DNA of 64,000 nt from Streptomyces sp. NBC_01431 (GTDB lineage: Bacteria > Actinomycetota > Actinomycetes > Streptomycetales > Streptomycetaceae). Location of the stretch: contig NZ_CP109496.1 in the NCBI RefSeq assembly GCF_036231355.1, forward strand, positions 7,998,001 to 8,062,000. Reading direction: 5' to 3'. A program made the translations under genes and the position numbers. Positions 18,424 to 27,736 of the stretch are shown here, one piece after another. The notes under the pieces were generated by a model. It did not search any database. It saw only the letters and a list, made by a program, of their open reading frames with translations, and had not been told where the DNA came from. Position 1 is the stretch's first letter; every line of letters starts with the position of its first letter.

Positions 18424-19500
18424 ATGAAGACCACATTCCTGCCGCGCCTGGTGGCCGGCAAGGGGATGGTGATAGGCGCCCTGCTGGCCCTGGCTGTGCC
18501 CGGTGTCGCGTACGCCAACACCGTGAGCGTGACCGTGAAGACCCCCGGCGCGACCGCCGGACCCACCACCACCTTCTCCGAGATCTCGACCCACGCCGAC
18601 TGCAGCAGCGGTCTCGTCTCCGGCGGCGGGCTCGAGCAGGCCATCGGTACCGGTACGTCGTCCAACGGCAACCACGTGATGGGCACCGAGCCCAGCTCGG
18701 ACGGCTCCACCGAGTACACCGGCACCACTGGTGTCGTCGGCACCGACAACACGCACTGGCTCGGCATCGGCGGTAGTGGCGGCGCGGTGAACAGCTCGTT
18801 CTCCACGACCCCCTACGCGGTGTGCTTCACCAGCAACGTGGTCAACCACACCCAGATCGTCATGAACAAGGCTGCCGGGCCGACCGCCGCCGCGACGCCG
18901 GTCGCGGTGACGGCGACCTGTCCGGCCAACACCGTGCTGCTGGGCGGCGGCGCCCGGACCACCCCGGCCAGTGTGGGCAGCCTCAAGCCGATCTCGAGCT
19001 TCCCCACGTTCAACAACTCGGGGCACGACTACGGCCTGAAGGCCGCGGCCGACGGTGAGACCAATCCCGACTCCTGGACGGCGGTCGGCTGGAACGGCGG
19101 CGGTGGCGGCACCACGAATGAAACCTACGCGTACGCGATCTGCAGCGGCAGCGGCATCAACGTAAGCGGCGTGACGGTGAAGGTCCACTACAGCGAGGTG
19201 ACCACCTCCTCCTCGGCGGGCGCGAACACCGTCGTGACGGTCGGCTGCGGCGCCGACGGCAACCTGGTCAGCGGCGGCGCGGGCGCCAGCGGCGGCAACG
19301 TGACGACAACCGACTACACCGGTCCCGGCTCGGGCGGCGACCACCTCAACGGCAGCTTCCCCAGCGGCTCCAGCGGCAACCCCGTCGGCGACGGAACCAC
19401 CACCGCCTCGTACTGGTCCGCGGACGCCCACGCGGGCGGCGCCGGCTCCACCAACACCTACGCGGACGTTTGGGCGCTCTGCGCCAACGACGGTGTCTGA
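18424..19500 (+). CDS. Secreted protein with internal repeats, unknown function
   Basis: The 358-residue protein has a signal peptide (MKTTFLPRLVAGKGM, hydrophobic GALLALAVPGVAYA). The mature part is Gly-, Ser- and Thr-rich and almost free of charge. It appears to contain three related units, each with a cysteine preceding 'G.LVSGGG / LLGGGA / LVSGGA' and a later YAxC or ALC: DCSSGLVSGGG...YAVC, TCPANTVLLGGGAR...YAIC, and GCGADGNLVSGGAG...WALC. Paired cysteines probably form one disulfide per repeat. It is exported and possibly surface-associated. Confidence 0.7.
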   Translation: MKTTFLPRLVAGKGMVIGALLALAVPGVAYANTVSVTVKTPGATAGPTTTFSEISTHADCSSGLVSGGGLEQAIGTGTSSNGNHVMGTEPSSDGSTEYTGTTGVVGTDNTHWLGIGGSGGAVNSSFSTTPYAVCFTSNVVNHTQIVMNKAAGPTAAATPVAVTATCPANTVLLGGGARTTPASVGSLKPISSFPTFNNSGHDYGLKAAADGETNPDSWTAVGWNGGGGGTTNETYAYAICSGSGINVSGVTVKVHYSEVTTSSSAGANTVVTVGCGADGNLVSGGAGASGGNVTTTDYTGPGSGGDHLNGSFPSGSSGNPVGDGTTTASYWSADAHAGGAGSTNTYADVWALCANDGV

Positions 19501-19516
19501 TCCACCGGTTGATCCC

Positions 19517-19549
19517 GCTCCGCGGGTGGGCCCGGCCCGCCCGCGGAGC
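19517..19549 (+). terminator. Strong hairpin, probable terminator
   Basis: A 15-bp stem (GCTCCGCGGGTGGGC pairing with GCCCGCCCGCGGAGC, one G-T pair) with a 3-nt loop begins 16 bp after the secreted-protein stop. There is no U-tract, which is common for Streptomyces terminators. Confidence 0.65.
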
Positions 19550-19590
19550 ACCCGTTCCCCATCTCAGCTGCCCACAGGGCCGGAGAAACA

Positions 19591-21417
19591 GTGTCAACAC
19601 CCATGAGCGACAGTAGCCCGACCTCCCGTCGGACCATATTCAGATCCAGGATGATGACGGTGGCCGGCACCACCGGCCTCGTCGCCGCCATGATCGTGCC
19701 CCTCACCGCGGCCGCCGGCGCGGCGAGCGTGGCCGAGCCCTGCGGCACCGGGGGCGTCTTCACCACCTCCCAGCAGCCCACGTGCGCCTACAACTCCGCG
19801 GGCACGGACACCTTCACCGTCCCGGACGGCGTGACCGCGGTCAACGTCGACCTGTCCGGCGGCGAGGGCGGCAGCGCGGCGGGCTACATCGACCCGCACC
19901 CGGCGATCTCCGGTGCGCCCGGAGGTCTCGGCGGCGAGACCCGCGCCACCCTGCCGGTGACCTCCGGCCAGATCCTCCAGCTCACCGTCGGCGCGGCCGG
20001 TGTCCCCGGTTCCTCCCGGCACGGTGAGTTCGCCCGTCCCGGCGGTACCGGCCACGGGCGCGGCGGTGGCGGCGCGCACGGCGGCGGCGGTTCGGGCGGC
20101 GGCGGCTCGGACGTGCGGGTCGGCGCCTTCGGCGGCTTGGACCGCGTCCTGGTGGCCGGCGGCGGCGGTGGCGCGGGCAACGGCGGCCCCATGCTGCAGG
20201 GCGGCGCCGGCGGCGGTGTGGTCGGCCAGGACGGTGGCCAGAGCAACGGCCCGCTCGGCTCCGGCCTGGCCGGTGGCGGCGCTACCCAAACCGCGCCAGG
20301 TCACGGCAACCCCAACACCCTGAACGGCGGCCCCGGCACCCCGGGCATCGACCTCGACCCGATCACCAGCGAGCCCAACCCCGGCAGCGGCGGCACCGGC
20401 GGCAACGGCGGTGCGGGTGGCCCCGGCGGTGGCGGTGGCGGTGGCGGCCGGCACGGCGGTGGCGGCGGCTCCGGCGGAGGCAACCCGGGCTATTTCCCGG
20501 GCGCGGGCGGTGGTGGCGGCAGCAGCTACGCAGATCCGTCGGCGACCAGCGTCACGCTCCTCCAGGGCGTCAACCACGGCAACGGCAAGGCGATCGTCAC
20601 GTTCCAATACGGGACGTCGCTCACGCTCAGCGCGGACACAGCCGCCCCGCTGTTCGGCCACGCCGTCAGCGTGACGGCCACTGTGGCCTCGGCCAATCCG
20701 GGCGCGGGCATCCCGACCGGGTCGGTCACCTTCTCGGACGGGACGACCACGCTGGCGACCGTGCCGCTCAATGGCGCAAGGGCGACCTTCGCGACCAGCA
20801 AGTTGCAGCCCGGGGCGCACAGGATCACCGCCACCTATGGCGGCGACCCCACCTTCACGGCCAGCGCCACGGCCGCGCCCACCGATCTCACCGCCGGCTT
20901 CACCCAGCCGTGCCTCACGGACCACGACGGCCCGCTGACCGTGCCCGCCGACCAGTCGCTGTGCATCGCCCCCGGCGCTATCCAGAACGGACCGGTGGAC
21001 GTGCAGCCCGGCGGAGCGCTGGCGGTGTCGGGTGCGGAGATCAACGGCCCGGTGGCCTCGGACGGCGCCCTCGCCGTCACCATCTGCCACTCGACCCTGC
21101 ACGGGCAGGTAACCCTCGCGGGCACCAGCGGCTTCGTGCTGCTGGGCGACGACGAGGGGACGGACTGCGCGGGCAGCACCTTCAGGGCCCCGCTGACCCT
21201 CGACGGCAACACCGGCGGCCTTGAGGTTTCGTCCAACACGATGTCGGCGCCGGTGAGGATCAACGACAATAGTGGTAGCGGCCTGCTGTCCGAGGACCTC
21301 GTCCCGGAGTTCGAGGGCAACCATGTCGGGGCGCCGCTGCGCTGCGCGGGCAACTCACCCACCCTGCGGCAGTCGGGCAACACCGTGAACGGGCCGCACA
21401 GCGGCCAGTGCAAGTGA
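19591..21417 (+). CDS. Secreted glycine-rich protein with a bacterial Ig-like domain
   Basis: The 608-residue protein starts at GTG. It has a signal sequence (hydrophobic GTTGLVAAMIVPLTAAAGAA) and a Gly-rich domain (residues ~60-330, e.g. GGLGGETRATLPV and RVLVAGGGGGAGNGG). An Ig-like (Big_3_5 type) domain follows at about 345-430 (GHAVSVTATV, GSVTFSDGTTTLATV, HRITATYGGDPTF). The C-terminal region has repeated NGPV/GxV beta-solenoid-like units and paired cysteines. It is likely extracellular and structural. It follows another secreted gene across a terminator, so it is probably separately transcribed. Confidence 0.75.
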   Translation: MSTPMSDSSPTSRRTIFRSRMMTVAGTTGLVAAMIVPLTAAAGAASVAEPCGTGGVFTTSQQPTCAYNSAGTDTFTVPDGVTAVNVDLSGGEGGSAAGYIDPHPAISGAPGGLGGETRATLPVTSGQILQLTVGAAGVPGSSRHGEFARPGGTGHGRGGGGAHGGGGSGGGGSDVRVGAFGGLDRVLVAGGGGGAGNGGPMLQGGAGGGVVGQDGGQSNGPLGSGLAGGGATQTAPGHGNPNTLNGGPGTPGIDLDPITSEPNPGSGGTGGNGGAGGPGGGGGGGGRHGGGGGSGGGNPGYFPGAGGGGGSSYADPSATSVTLLQGVNHGNGKAIVTFQYGTSLTLSADTAAPLFGHAVSVTATVASANPGAGIPTGSVTFSDGTTTLATVPLNGARATFATSKLQPGAHRITATYGGDPTFTASATAAPTDLTAGFTQPCLTDHDGPLTVPADQSLCIAPGAIQNGPVDVQPGGALAVSGAEINGPVASDGALAVTICHSTLHGQVTLAGTSGFVLLGDDEGTDCAGSTFRAPLTLDGNTGGLEVSSNTMSAPVRINDNSGSGLLSEDLVPEFEGNHVGAPLRCAGNSPTLRQSGNTVNGPHSGQCK

Positions 21418-21429
21418 GTTGAGCCCACA

Positions 21430-21460
21430 GCCCTGTCCGGCCGGTCTCGCCGGGCAGGGC
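21430..21460 (+). terminator. Hairpin after the glycine-rich gene
   Basis: GCCCTG at 21430-21435 pairs with CAGGGC at 21455-21460, with further G/C pairing inside the loop. It lies 13 bp after the stop, a plausible factor-independent terminator without a U-tract. Confidence 0.5.
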
Positions 21461-21807
21461 ATCGCGCTCAATTCCTCAGACCACATACACATATCGGTGC
21501 CGTAGTACGCGGCTTGGCGGTGCGGATCTCCCCCTACCCAGAGCCGGGCTTGGGCGTCGAGTCGGTATGTTGCCGGCCTGCGGCATGTTCGATCTCGGTT
21601 GGTCCGGCGACGGAATGGCCGGCGAGGCCGGCCTTGCGGAAGCTGTGCCAGCAGCCTCCCCGAACGGGGCCAACAGTGCCTCTAGGCAGCTCGGGGTTGC
21701 GAAGCCAACCGATTCTGGCCGGGCTTGGTTCGGGAGATCACCGCCACCGGCAGTGAGGGAAGACCATGCCGGGTGTCGGCGCCGGAGCCTGACCTAGAGT
21801 TCGGTCT
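21461..21807. other. About 350 bp without a recognisable gene
   Basis: No frame here has recognisable motifs. It should contain the promoter of the Mop-type regulator gene, but I cannot pick hexamers with confidence. Confidence 0.35.
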
Positions 21808-22205
21808 GTGCCGTCGTACAGCATTGGGCAGGCCGCGAGGCTGCTGGGCGTGAGTTCGGAGACCGTCCGGAGGTGGGCTGACGCCGGACGGCTGCGCATG
21901 GAACGGGAAGGGCCGGGGAACCGCGCGATCGACGGAGTAGGCCTGGCCGCGTTCGCGAAAAAACGGGCAGCGGGGATGCATTCGTTGCGGCAAGGCCCCC
22001 GGTCACATCCGTACGCAACGCGTTCCCGGGGATCGTGACCCGCGTGACGCTCGACGAGGTCGCTGCACAGGTCGAGGTCCAGTCGGGACCGCACCGCATC
22101 GTCTCGCTCGTGACGCGGGAGTCCGTCGAGGAACTCGGCATCGAGGTCGGTGCCACGGTCACCGCGCGCGTGAAGTCCACCAACGTGCACATCGACACAC
22201 CTTGA
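21808..22205 (+). pseudogene. Mop/TOBE molybdenum-responsive HTH protein, frameshifted
   Basis: From GTG 21808 the HTH half reads SIGQAARLLGVSSETVRRWA and ends GLAAFAKKRAAG. From about 22010, in another frame, the molybdate-binding TOBE domain reads RNAFPGIVTRVTLDEVAAQ, then GPHRIVSLVTRESVEELG and VKSTNVHIDTP, to TGA 22205. Together they make a ~130-residue molbindin-type regulator normally linked to molybdate uptake genes. A base change near 21990-22010 breaks the frame. Confidence 0.75.
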
Positions 22206-22228
22206 GCCGACGCGCGCCCGCCGGTGGC

Positions 22229-23746
22229 TCACCGGCACAGGAGTGCGGCGTGCAGGTCGAGTTTGTGGTCGAGGCGGGAGAGGTCCCGCCCGGTGAGTGC
22301 CTGCACGCGTTCAATGCGGTAGTGGACCGTGTTGACGTGCAGGTGCAGGGCGTCGGCGGTGCGGGCCCAGGAGCAGTTGTGGGCGAGGAAGACTTCCAGG
22401 GTCTCCAGAAGAGTTCGGTGCGAGGCCGCCTCGCTGTGGGCGAGGGGGCCGAGTGTCGTGCCGCTGAAGGCTCTTCGCACGTCCGTGGGGATGCCTGCCA
22501 GGAGTGATTCCAGGGAGGCGAGTTCCTCGATCATGGCCACCTGGCCGGTCGTCGGGGAGCTGTGGCGCGCAGCCGCGAGTGCGTAGCGGGCCTGGGTGAG
22601 GGCGGCGTGGAGTCCGGTGGGCTCCCCGGTGGGGCCGCTGACGCCGGCGTACAGCGGAGTCTCCGGTCGGCAGCCGTTGAGTAGGGACCAGGGCTCGTCG
22701 AGCCGGAGGGCGTCCTCGTCTCTCACGCGTACGACAGCGACGGCTTCGGCGTCCATCGTCGTGCCGACCGCGAAGACCGTGGCGGGGAGGTGCCCAAGCG
22801 CCTCCCTGAGCGCTTCCTTGGCGCCACTGTCCGCGAGCCGTGCGCCGGTGGTCGTGACCACGACCCGCCAAGGTCCCTCGGCGAGCGGCCCGCAGGACTC
22901 GAGAGCATTCGCCAGCGCTCCGGGGCCCGCGTCGCCCAGGTCGACGAGGGCAATCAGCTCGTGCCCGGTCCGTCGCCGGGCCGCGTACGTGCGGTGGTGA
23001 TGGTGGCGGTACTGGCCGATCACCTCGGCTATCTCGTGCAGGGCTCGGGGAGGCGCTCCGCCCACCTGGGGCATATGGAGGTACCAGGCGTCGTACGGGG
23101 TGGTCTCCGCCTGGACGCGCAGCGTCTCCCCGGTGAGGCCGCGCAGGCTCTCCACCGCCCGCACCGCCGACAGTTGAGGAGCTGAAGCGGTGCGGGCGAT
23201 CGTGCGCCCGGTGCTGGTGAGTACGTAGCAGGGCGGCGCACCGAACGGAGCGAGCGCACGGCCCAGGAGTTCGTCGGCGTCGGTGTCCTGCTCGACGAGG
23301 CGGCCGAGGTCGCTGCGTACGTACTCGGGCAGGGCGAAGTGGTCGGCGGGGCGGCGGCTGAGGTCGCCCCACTGGCGCCGGTACACGGCTTCTGTGATGG
23401 CCCGGAAGGTGGTGTGCGCCGACACGGCCAGGAGCGCGATGCCGTGTGCTCGACACGAGTCGACGATGTCGACGGGGACGTTGCCGTGGGTCTCCTCGCC
23501 GGCGAGCAGTGCCGTGGCTCCGGCCCGTGCCAGTGCGGAGACGAACCGCTCGGTCCTGGCGCGGCCGTCTGCCTCGTTCCACCAGACCAGGCCACTGAGC
23601 ACGACCTCGCCGGGCTGGACGAAACGTGCGGGGTCCTCCAGGTCGGTCGCGGTCACTCCGCTGATCGCCCGGCCGAGCAGATTCTCGCCACCCCAGAGGT
23701 GGCTGAGATTGAGTCCCTCGGTCTGGAGGAGGTCTCCGACGTGCAT
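22229..23746 (-). CDS. PucR-family transcriptional regulator of the adjacent Mo-hydroxylase genes
   Basis: The 505-residue protein starts at ATG 23746, chosen because the PucR N-terminal domain begins there (HVGDLLQTEGLNLSHLWGG). A GGDEF-like middle region precedes the C-terminal HTH_30 (SWARTADALHLHVNTVHYRI, then RVQALTGRDL). PucR proteins control purine catabolism and other oxidative pathways. The gene is divergent from the xanthine-dehydrogenase-like genes, so it is the likely regulator of that operon, perhaps in response to a purine. The 210-bp spacer holds both promoters. Confidence 0.85.
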   Translation of the reverse strand: MHVGDLLQTEGLNLSHLWGGENLLGRAISGVTATDLEDPARFVQPGEVVLSGLVWWNEADGRARTERFVSALARAGATALLAGEETHGNVPVDIVDSCRAHGIALLAVSAHTTFRAITEAVYRRQWGDLSRRPADHFALPEYVRSDLGRLVEQDTDADELLGRALAPFGAPPCYVLTSTGRTIARTASAPQLSAVRAVESLRGLTGETLRVQAETTPYDAWYLHMPQVGGAPPRALHEIAEVIGQYRHHHHRTYAARRRTGHELIALVDLGDAGPGALANALESCGPLAEGPWRVVVTTTGARLADSGAKEALREALGHLPATVFAVGTTMDAEAVAVVRVRDEDALRLDEPWSLLNGCRPETPLYAGVSGPTGEPTGLHAALTQARYALAAARHSSPTTGQVAMIEELASLESLLAGIPTDVRRAFSGTTLGPLAHSEAASHRTLLETLEVFLAHNCSWARTADALHLHVNTVHYRIERVQALTGRDLSRLDHKLDLHAALLCR

Positions 23747-23975
23747 GTTGCGGCTCCTTGCGCGGCCACCGGTGGTCATCCGGCTTCTCACACCCACCAG
23801 GCAGACATGGGCCGAGCCATCGTAATTGCAAGGGCCATAGGGGAGAACGCCTCTTGGTTGATTCACCAGGACGTGGCCGGTCCGGCGGGGGATTTTCCGT
23901 GGGGCGGACCAGTCGTTTTCGGCCTGCGGCGCAGCTTCACTGAGGAGGCAAGCAGTGGCCGACGGAGGGGGAGAC

Positions 23976-24800
23976 ATGGACCTGAACACGGTGCTCGACA
24001 TAGGTGACGCGAGCCGTCACGAGCCCTGGCGACCGGGCGACGCCTGGCTCGGCGGCGGCACGTACCTCTTCTCGGAGCCGCAGCCGCATCTGCGCCGGCT
24101 GGTCGATCTGAGCCGGATGGGCTGGGTGCCCGTCCAGACACTGACGGACGGTTCGTTGGAGATCGCGGCAACCTGCACGATCGCGCAGCTGTCCCGGTTC
24201 GGGCGGACGCTCGACGCGGAGGCCGCGCCGCTCATCGAGCAGTGCTGCCGGGCCTTCCTCGCCTCGTTCAAGATCTGGAACATGGCGACCGTCGGCGGGA
24301 ACCTCTGCAACGGCCTGCCTGCCGGACCGATGATCTCCCTCACCGCGGCCCTCGACGGCGAGTGCCTGCTCCAGGCCCAGGACGGCTCGCTTCGGCGGGT
24401 GAAGGTGGCCGACTTCGTCACCGGAGCTGGGCGCAAGGATCTTGCCGAGGGCGAGCTGCTGCGCTCGGTCATGATTCCCGCCCGCTCGCTGCGCTGCCGT
24501 ACGGCCTTCATGCAGGTGTCGCTCTACGGCCTCGGGCGCTCCGGCGCCCTCGTCATCGGGGCACTGGATCCGGCGGACGGATCGCTGGCCGTGACCATCA
24601 CGGCCGCCACCACCCGACCGTTCCGTCTCTGGTTCGCCCTGCCGCCGGACCGGACCGCACTGCGCAGGGCGATCGCCTCGGCCGTGGGCGACGGTGACTG
24701 GTTCGACGACATCCACGGGCTGCCCGAGTGGCGGCGGCACATGGCCTTCCATCTGGCCGAACAGGTCCGCCATGAACTCGCCCTGGACGGTGTGCGATGA
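23976..24800 (+). CDS. Xanthine dehydrogenase-like FAD-binding subunit
   Basis: The protein is about 274 residues from ATG 23976 (site GGAGGGGGAG); a GTG at 23955 with its own GAGGAGG is possible. The FAD-binding PCMH fold has AWLGGGTYLF near the N-terminus and the pyrophosphate-loop motif MATVGGNLCNGLPAGPM. The ADP-binding domain is followed by a CO-dehydrogenase-flavoprotein C-terminal domain. It passes electrons from the FeS clusters to FAD and then NAD or O2. The stop overlaps the next start (24797-24800). Confidence 0.88.
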   Translation: MDLNTVLDIGDASRHEPWRPGDAWLGGGTYLFSEPQPHLRRLVDLSRMGWVPVQTLTDGSLEIAATCTIAQLSRFGRTLDAEAAPLIEQCCRAFLASFKIWNMATVGGNLCNGLPAGPMISLTAALDGECLLQAQDGSLRRVKVADFVTGAGRKDLAEGELLRSVMIPARSLRCRTAFMQVSLYGLGRSGALVIGALDPADGSLAVTITAATTRPFRLWFALPPDRTALRRAIASAVGDGDWFDDIHGLPEWRRHMAFHLAEQVRHELALDGVR

Positions 24801-27568
24801 GCTTCCGCATGCAGGTCAACGGCCGGCCCTTCGAGAAGGAGCCCCGCGCCGGGCAGTGTCTGCGCACCTATCTGCGCGAAGCCGGCTGGTTCGGCGTGAA
24901 GAAGGGCTGCGACGCCGGGGACTGCGGGGCCTGCACCGTGCATGTCGACGGCGAGCCGGTGCACAGCTGTCTCTATCCGGCCGTACGCGCGCAGGACCGG
25001 TCGGTCACCACCGTGGAGGGATTGGCGGCACAGGACGGTGAGCTCCACCCCGTACAGCAGAAGTTCCTGAACGCGCAGGGCTTCCAGTGCGGATTCTGCA
25101 CCGCGGGGTTCCTGATGACCACGGCCGCCCTCGAACAGGAGCAGGGCAGCGCCCACGACGACGGCAAGCTCGACGACCTGCCGCGGGCCTTCAAGGGCAA
25201 CATCTGCCGCTGCACGGGATACCGCGCCATCGAGGACGCCGTCCGCGGCGTCAAGCACACCGAACGACCCTGCGCCGGCAAGGCAGTTGGCAAGAGCCTC
25301 GGCGCCCCGGCCGGTCCCCAGGTCGTGACGGGCGCCGCCCGCTACACCTTCGACGTCGAGGTGCCCGCGCTGCTGCACATGAAGCTGCTGCGCTCCCCGC
25401 ACCCGCACGCCCGCATCCTCGCCATCGACACCTCCGCCGCCCTGCGCGTCCCCGGCGTGCACGCCGTCCTCACCCATGAGGACGCTCCCGCCACGCTGTA
25501 CTCCAGCGCCCGGCACGAGCACCCCACCGAGGACCCCGATGACACCCGCGTGCTGGACGATGTCGTCCGCTTTGTCGGCCAGCGCGTAGCCGCCGTCGTC
25601 GCGGACAGCGAGCAGGCCGCCGAGGAGGGCTGCCGGCGGATCGAGGTGACGTACGAGCAACTCCCTTACGTCATCGATCCCGAGGAAGCCATGCGCTCCG
25701 GCGCACCCGTCATCCACGCCGGCAAGGGTCCGCAGGAGCGGATCGCCCGCGTCGAGAACAACGTGGCCGGTGAGGTGCACGGCGAGATCGGCTGCGTGGA
25801 CGACGGATTCGCCGAAGCAGCGGTCGTGTACGAGGAGACCTTCCAGACCCAGCGCGTGCAGCACGCCAGCCTCGAAACCCACGGCTGCGTCGCCTACTTC
25901 GAGCCGAAGGAGGACGGCAGCGGGGAGCGGCTGACCGTGCGCTCCAGCACGCAGACCCCGTTCCTGACCCGCCGTGCGCTGTGCGCCCTCTACGGCCTTG
26001 CCGAGGACGAGGTCCGCGTCGTCGCCGGCCGGGTGGGCGGCGGCTTCGGCGGCAAGCAGGAGATGCTGACCGAGGACATCGCCGTCCTGGCCGCACTCAA
26101 GCTGCGCCGCCCGGTCAAGCTCGAATACACCCGCGCCGAGCAGTTCTACGGCGCCACCACCCGCCACCCTTTCACCATCCGGATCAAGCTCGGCGCCCGC
26201 GCCGACGGCACGCTCACCGCGGTCCAGATGCGGGTGGTCACCAACACCGGCGCGTACGGGAACCACGGCCCCGGCGTCATGTTCCACAGCGTCGGCGAGT
26301 CCTTCGCCGTCTACCGCGCCCCGCACAAGAAGGTCGACGCCTACGCCGTCTATACCAACACCGCTCCCTCCGGAGCGTTCCGGGGCTACGGACTTGGCCA
26401 GGTCACCTTCGCCGTCGAGTCCGCCATGGACGAGGTCGCGCGACGCCTGGGCATGGATCCACTGGTCTTCCGGGAGAAGAACATCATCGGCCCCGGCGAC
26501 CACATGGTCACACCGATCGGGCACGACGAGGACCTCTACATCGCCTCGTACGGCCTCGACCAGTGCCTGAGCATCATCCGCAGTGCCATCGCGGAGGACC
26601 GCAGCACCGAAGAGGTGCCGGCGGGGTGGCTCACCGGTCAGGGCGCCGCCATGGCGATGATCGCCACCGCCCCGCCGAACGGACACTACGCGGACGCCAC
26701 CGTCAGCCTCCTTGCCGACGGCACGTACGACCTCGCCGTCGGCACCGCCGAGTTCGGCAACGGCACCACCACGGTCCACAAGCAGATCACCGCGGGCGCC
26801 CTCCACACCACCATGGACCGAATCGCCGTCCGCCAGTCCGATACCGACGTCGTCCGCCACGACACCGGCGCCTTCGGCTCCGCCAGCACCGTCGTGGCAG
26901 GCAAGGCGGTGATGCTCGCTGCCGACTCCCTGGCCGGACGGCTGAAGACCTTCGCGGCCCGGTACACCGGAGCACCCCGCCACCTGTGCACGCTCGATAC
27001 GGAGGCGTTCGACTGCGCGGGCCGCTCGGTCACGCTGAAGGAGTTGTACGAGGCAGCACACGAGCAGGGAGCGCAGGCCGAGCTCACCGCGGACGGCTAC
27101 TGGGGCGGCAGCCCGCGCTCCGTGGCCTTCAACGCACACTGGTTCCGCATCGCGGTCGACCCGGAGACGGGAGAGATGAGGATCCTGCGCAGTGTGCACG
27201 CCGCCGACGCGGGAAAAGTCATGAACCCCTTGCAGTGCCGGGGCCAGGTCGAAGGGGGAGTCGCCCAGGCGCTGGGTGCGACGCTCTTCGAGACCGTACG
27301 GGTCGACGAGCGCGGCGAGGTGACGACGGCAGCCTTGCGCCGCTACCGCCTCCCGCAGTACGCCGACGTGCCGCGCACCGAGGTCCACTTCATGGCGACC
27401 TCCGACTCGACCGGCCCGCTCGGAGCCAAGTCGATGAGTGAGAGCCCCTTCAACCCGGTGGCCCCCGCCTTCGCCAACGCCTTGTACGACGCCACAGGCA
27501 TCCGCTTCACCGAAATGCCCATGACCCGCGACCGCGTCTGGCTGGCGATGAACCAGCAGAAGGCATGA
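24797..27568 (+). CDS. Xanthine dehydrogenase-like Mo hydroxylase: fused [2Fe-2S] and Mo-cofactor subunits
   Basis: Residues 1-~155 carry the plant-type cluster (GCDAGDCGACTVHVDGEPV...C) and the second cluster (GFQCGFCTAGF, NICRCTGYRAI). The rest is the Mo-binding subunit, with VGGGFGGKQEM and GAFRGYGLGQ for cofactor contacts. SMSESPFNP holds the Glu equivalent to the catalytic Glu of xanthine oxidases. Fusion of the FeS and Mo parts with a separate FAD subunit resembles the E. coli ygfM-xdhD layout. It hydroxylates purines or other N-heterocycles, most likely hypoxanthine or xanthine given the PucR neighbour. Confidence 0.88.
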   Translation: MSFRMQVNGRPFEKEPRAGQCLRTYLREAGWFGVKKGCDAGDCGACTVHVDGEPVHSCLYPAVRAQDRSVTTVEGLAAQDGELHPVQQKFLNAQGFQCGFCTAGFLMTTAALEQEQGSAHDDGKLDDLPRAFKGNICRCTGYRAIEDAVRGVKHTERPCAGKAVGKSLGAPAGPQVVTGAARYTFDVEVPALLHMKLLRSPHPHARILAIDTSAALRVPGVHAVLTHEDAPATLYSSARHEHPTEDPDDTRVLDDVVRFVGQRVAAVVADSEQAAEEGCRRIEVTYEQLPYVIDPEEAMRSGAPVIHAGKGPQERIARVENNVAGEVHGEIGCVDDGFAEAAVVYEETFQTQRVQHASLETHGCVAYFEPKEDGSGERLTVRSSTQTPFLTRRALCALYGLAEDEVRVVAGRVGGGFGGKQEMLTEDIAVLAALKLRRPVKLEYTRAEQFYGATTRHPFTIRIKLGARADGTLTAVQMRVVTNTGAYGNHGPGVMFHSVGESFAVYRAPHKKVDAYAVYTNTAPSGAFRGYGLGQVTFAVESAMDEVARRLGMDPLVFREKNIIGPGDHMVTPIGHDEDLYIASYGLDQCLSIIRSAIAEDRSTEEVPAGWLTGQGAAMAMIATAPPNGHYADATVSLLADGTYDLAVGTAEFGNGTTTVHKQITAGALHTTMDRIAVRQSDTDVVRHDTGAFGSASTVVAGKAVMLAADSLAGRLKTFAARYTGAPRHLCTLDTEAFDCAGRSVTLKELYEAAHEQGAQAELTADGYWGGSPRSVAFNAHWFRIAVDPETGEMRILRSVHAADAGKVMNPLQCRGQVEGGVAQALGATLFETVRVDERGEVTTAALRRYRLPQYADVPRTEVHFMATSDSTGPLGAKSMSESPFNPVAPAFANALYDATGIRFTEMPMTRDRVWLAMNQQKA

Positions 27569-27736
27569 CAGGGCGAGCCCTCACCCTGACCGCGATCTTC
27601 ATCGGGTACTTCGCCCCGCCCCGATCGAGAGCCGGCTCGGCGTGGGGTAGCCGTACCGCACCGGCCAGTCGCACCATCCCGCTCGACCCCACCACACATC
27701 CCCGATTCCTCGAATCCCCCAGCGAAGGAGACCGCC

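Noticed and set aside
19594..21324. A 576-codon antisense frame over the glycine-rich secreted protein
   Set aside because: It arises from Gly codon runs read on the other strand; no signal peptide or domain, composition almost only Ala, Arg and Gly.
24524..27388. A 954-codon open frame antisense to the Mo hydroxylase
   Set aside because: It mirrors third-position GC bias of the xanthine-dehydrogenase genes. The plus-strand frames have all FeS and Mo motifs, the minus frame none.
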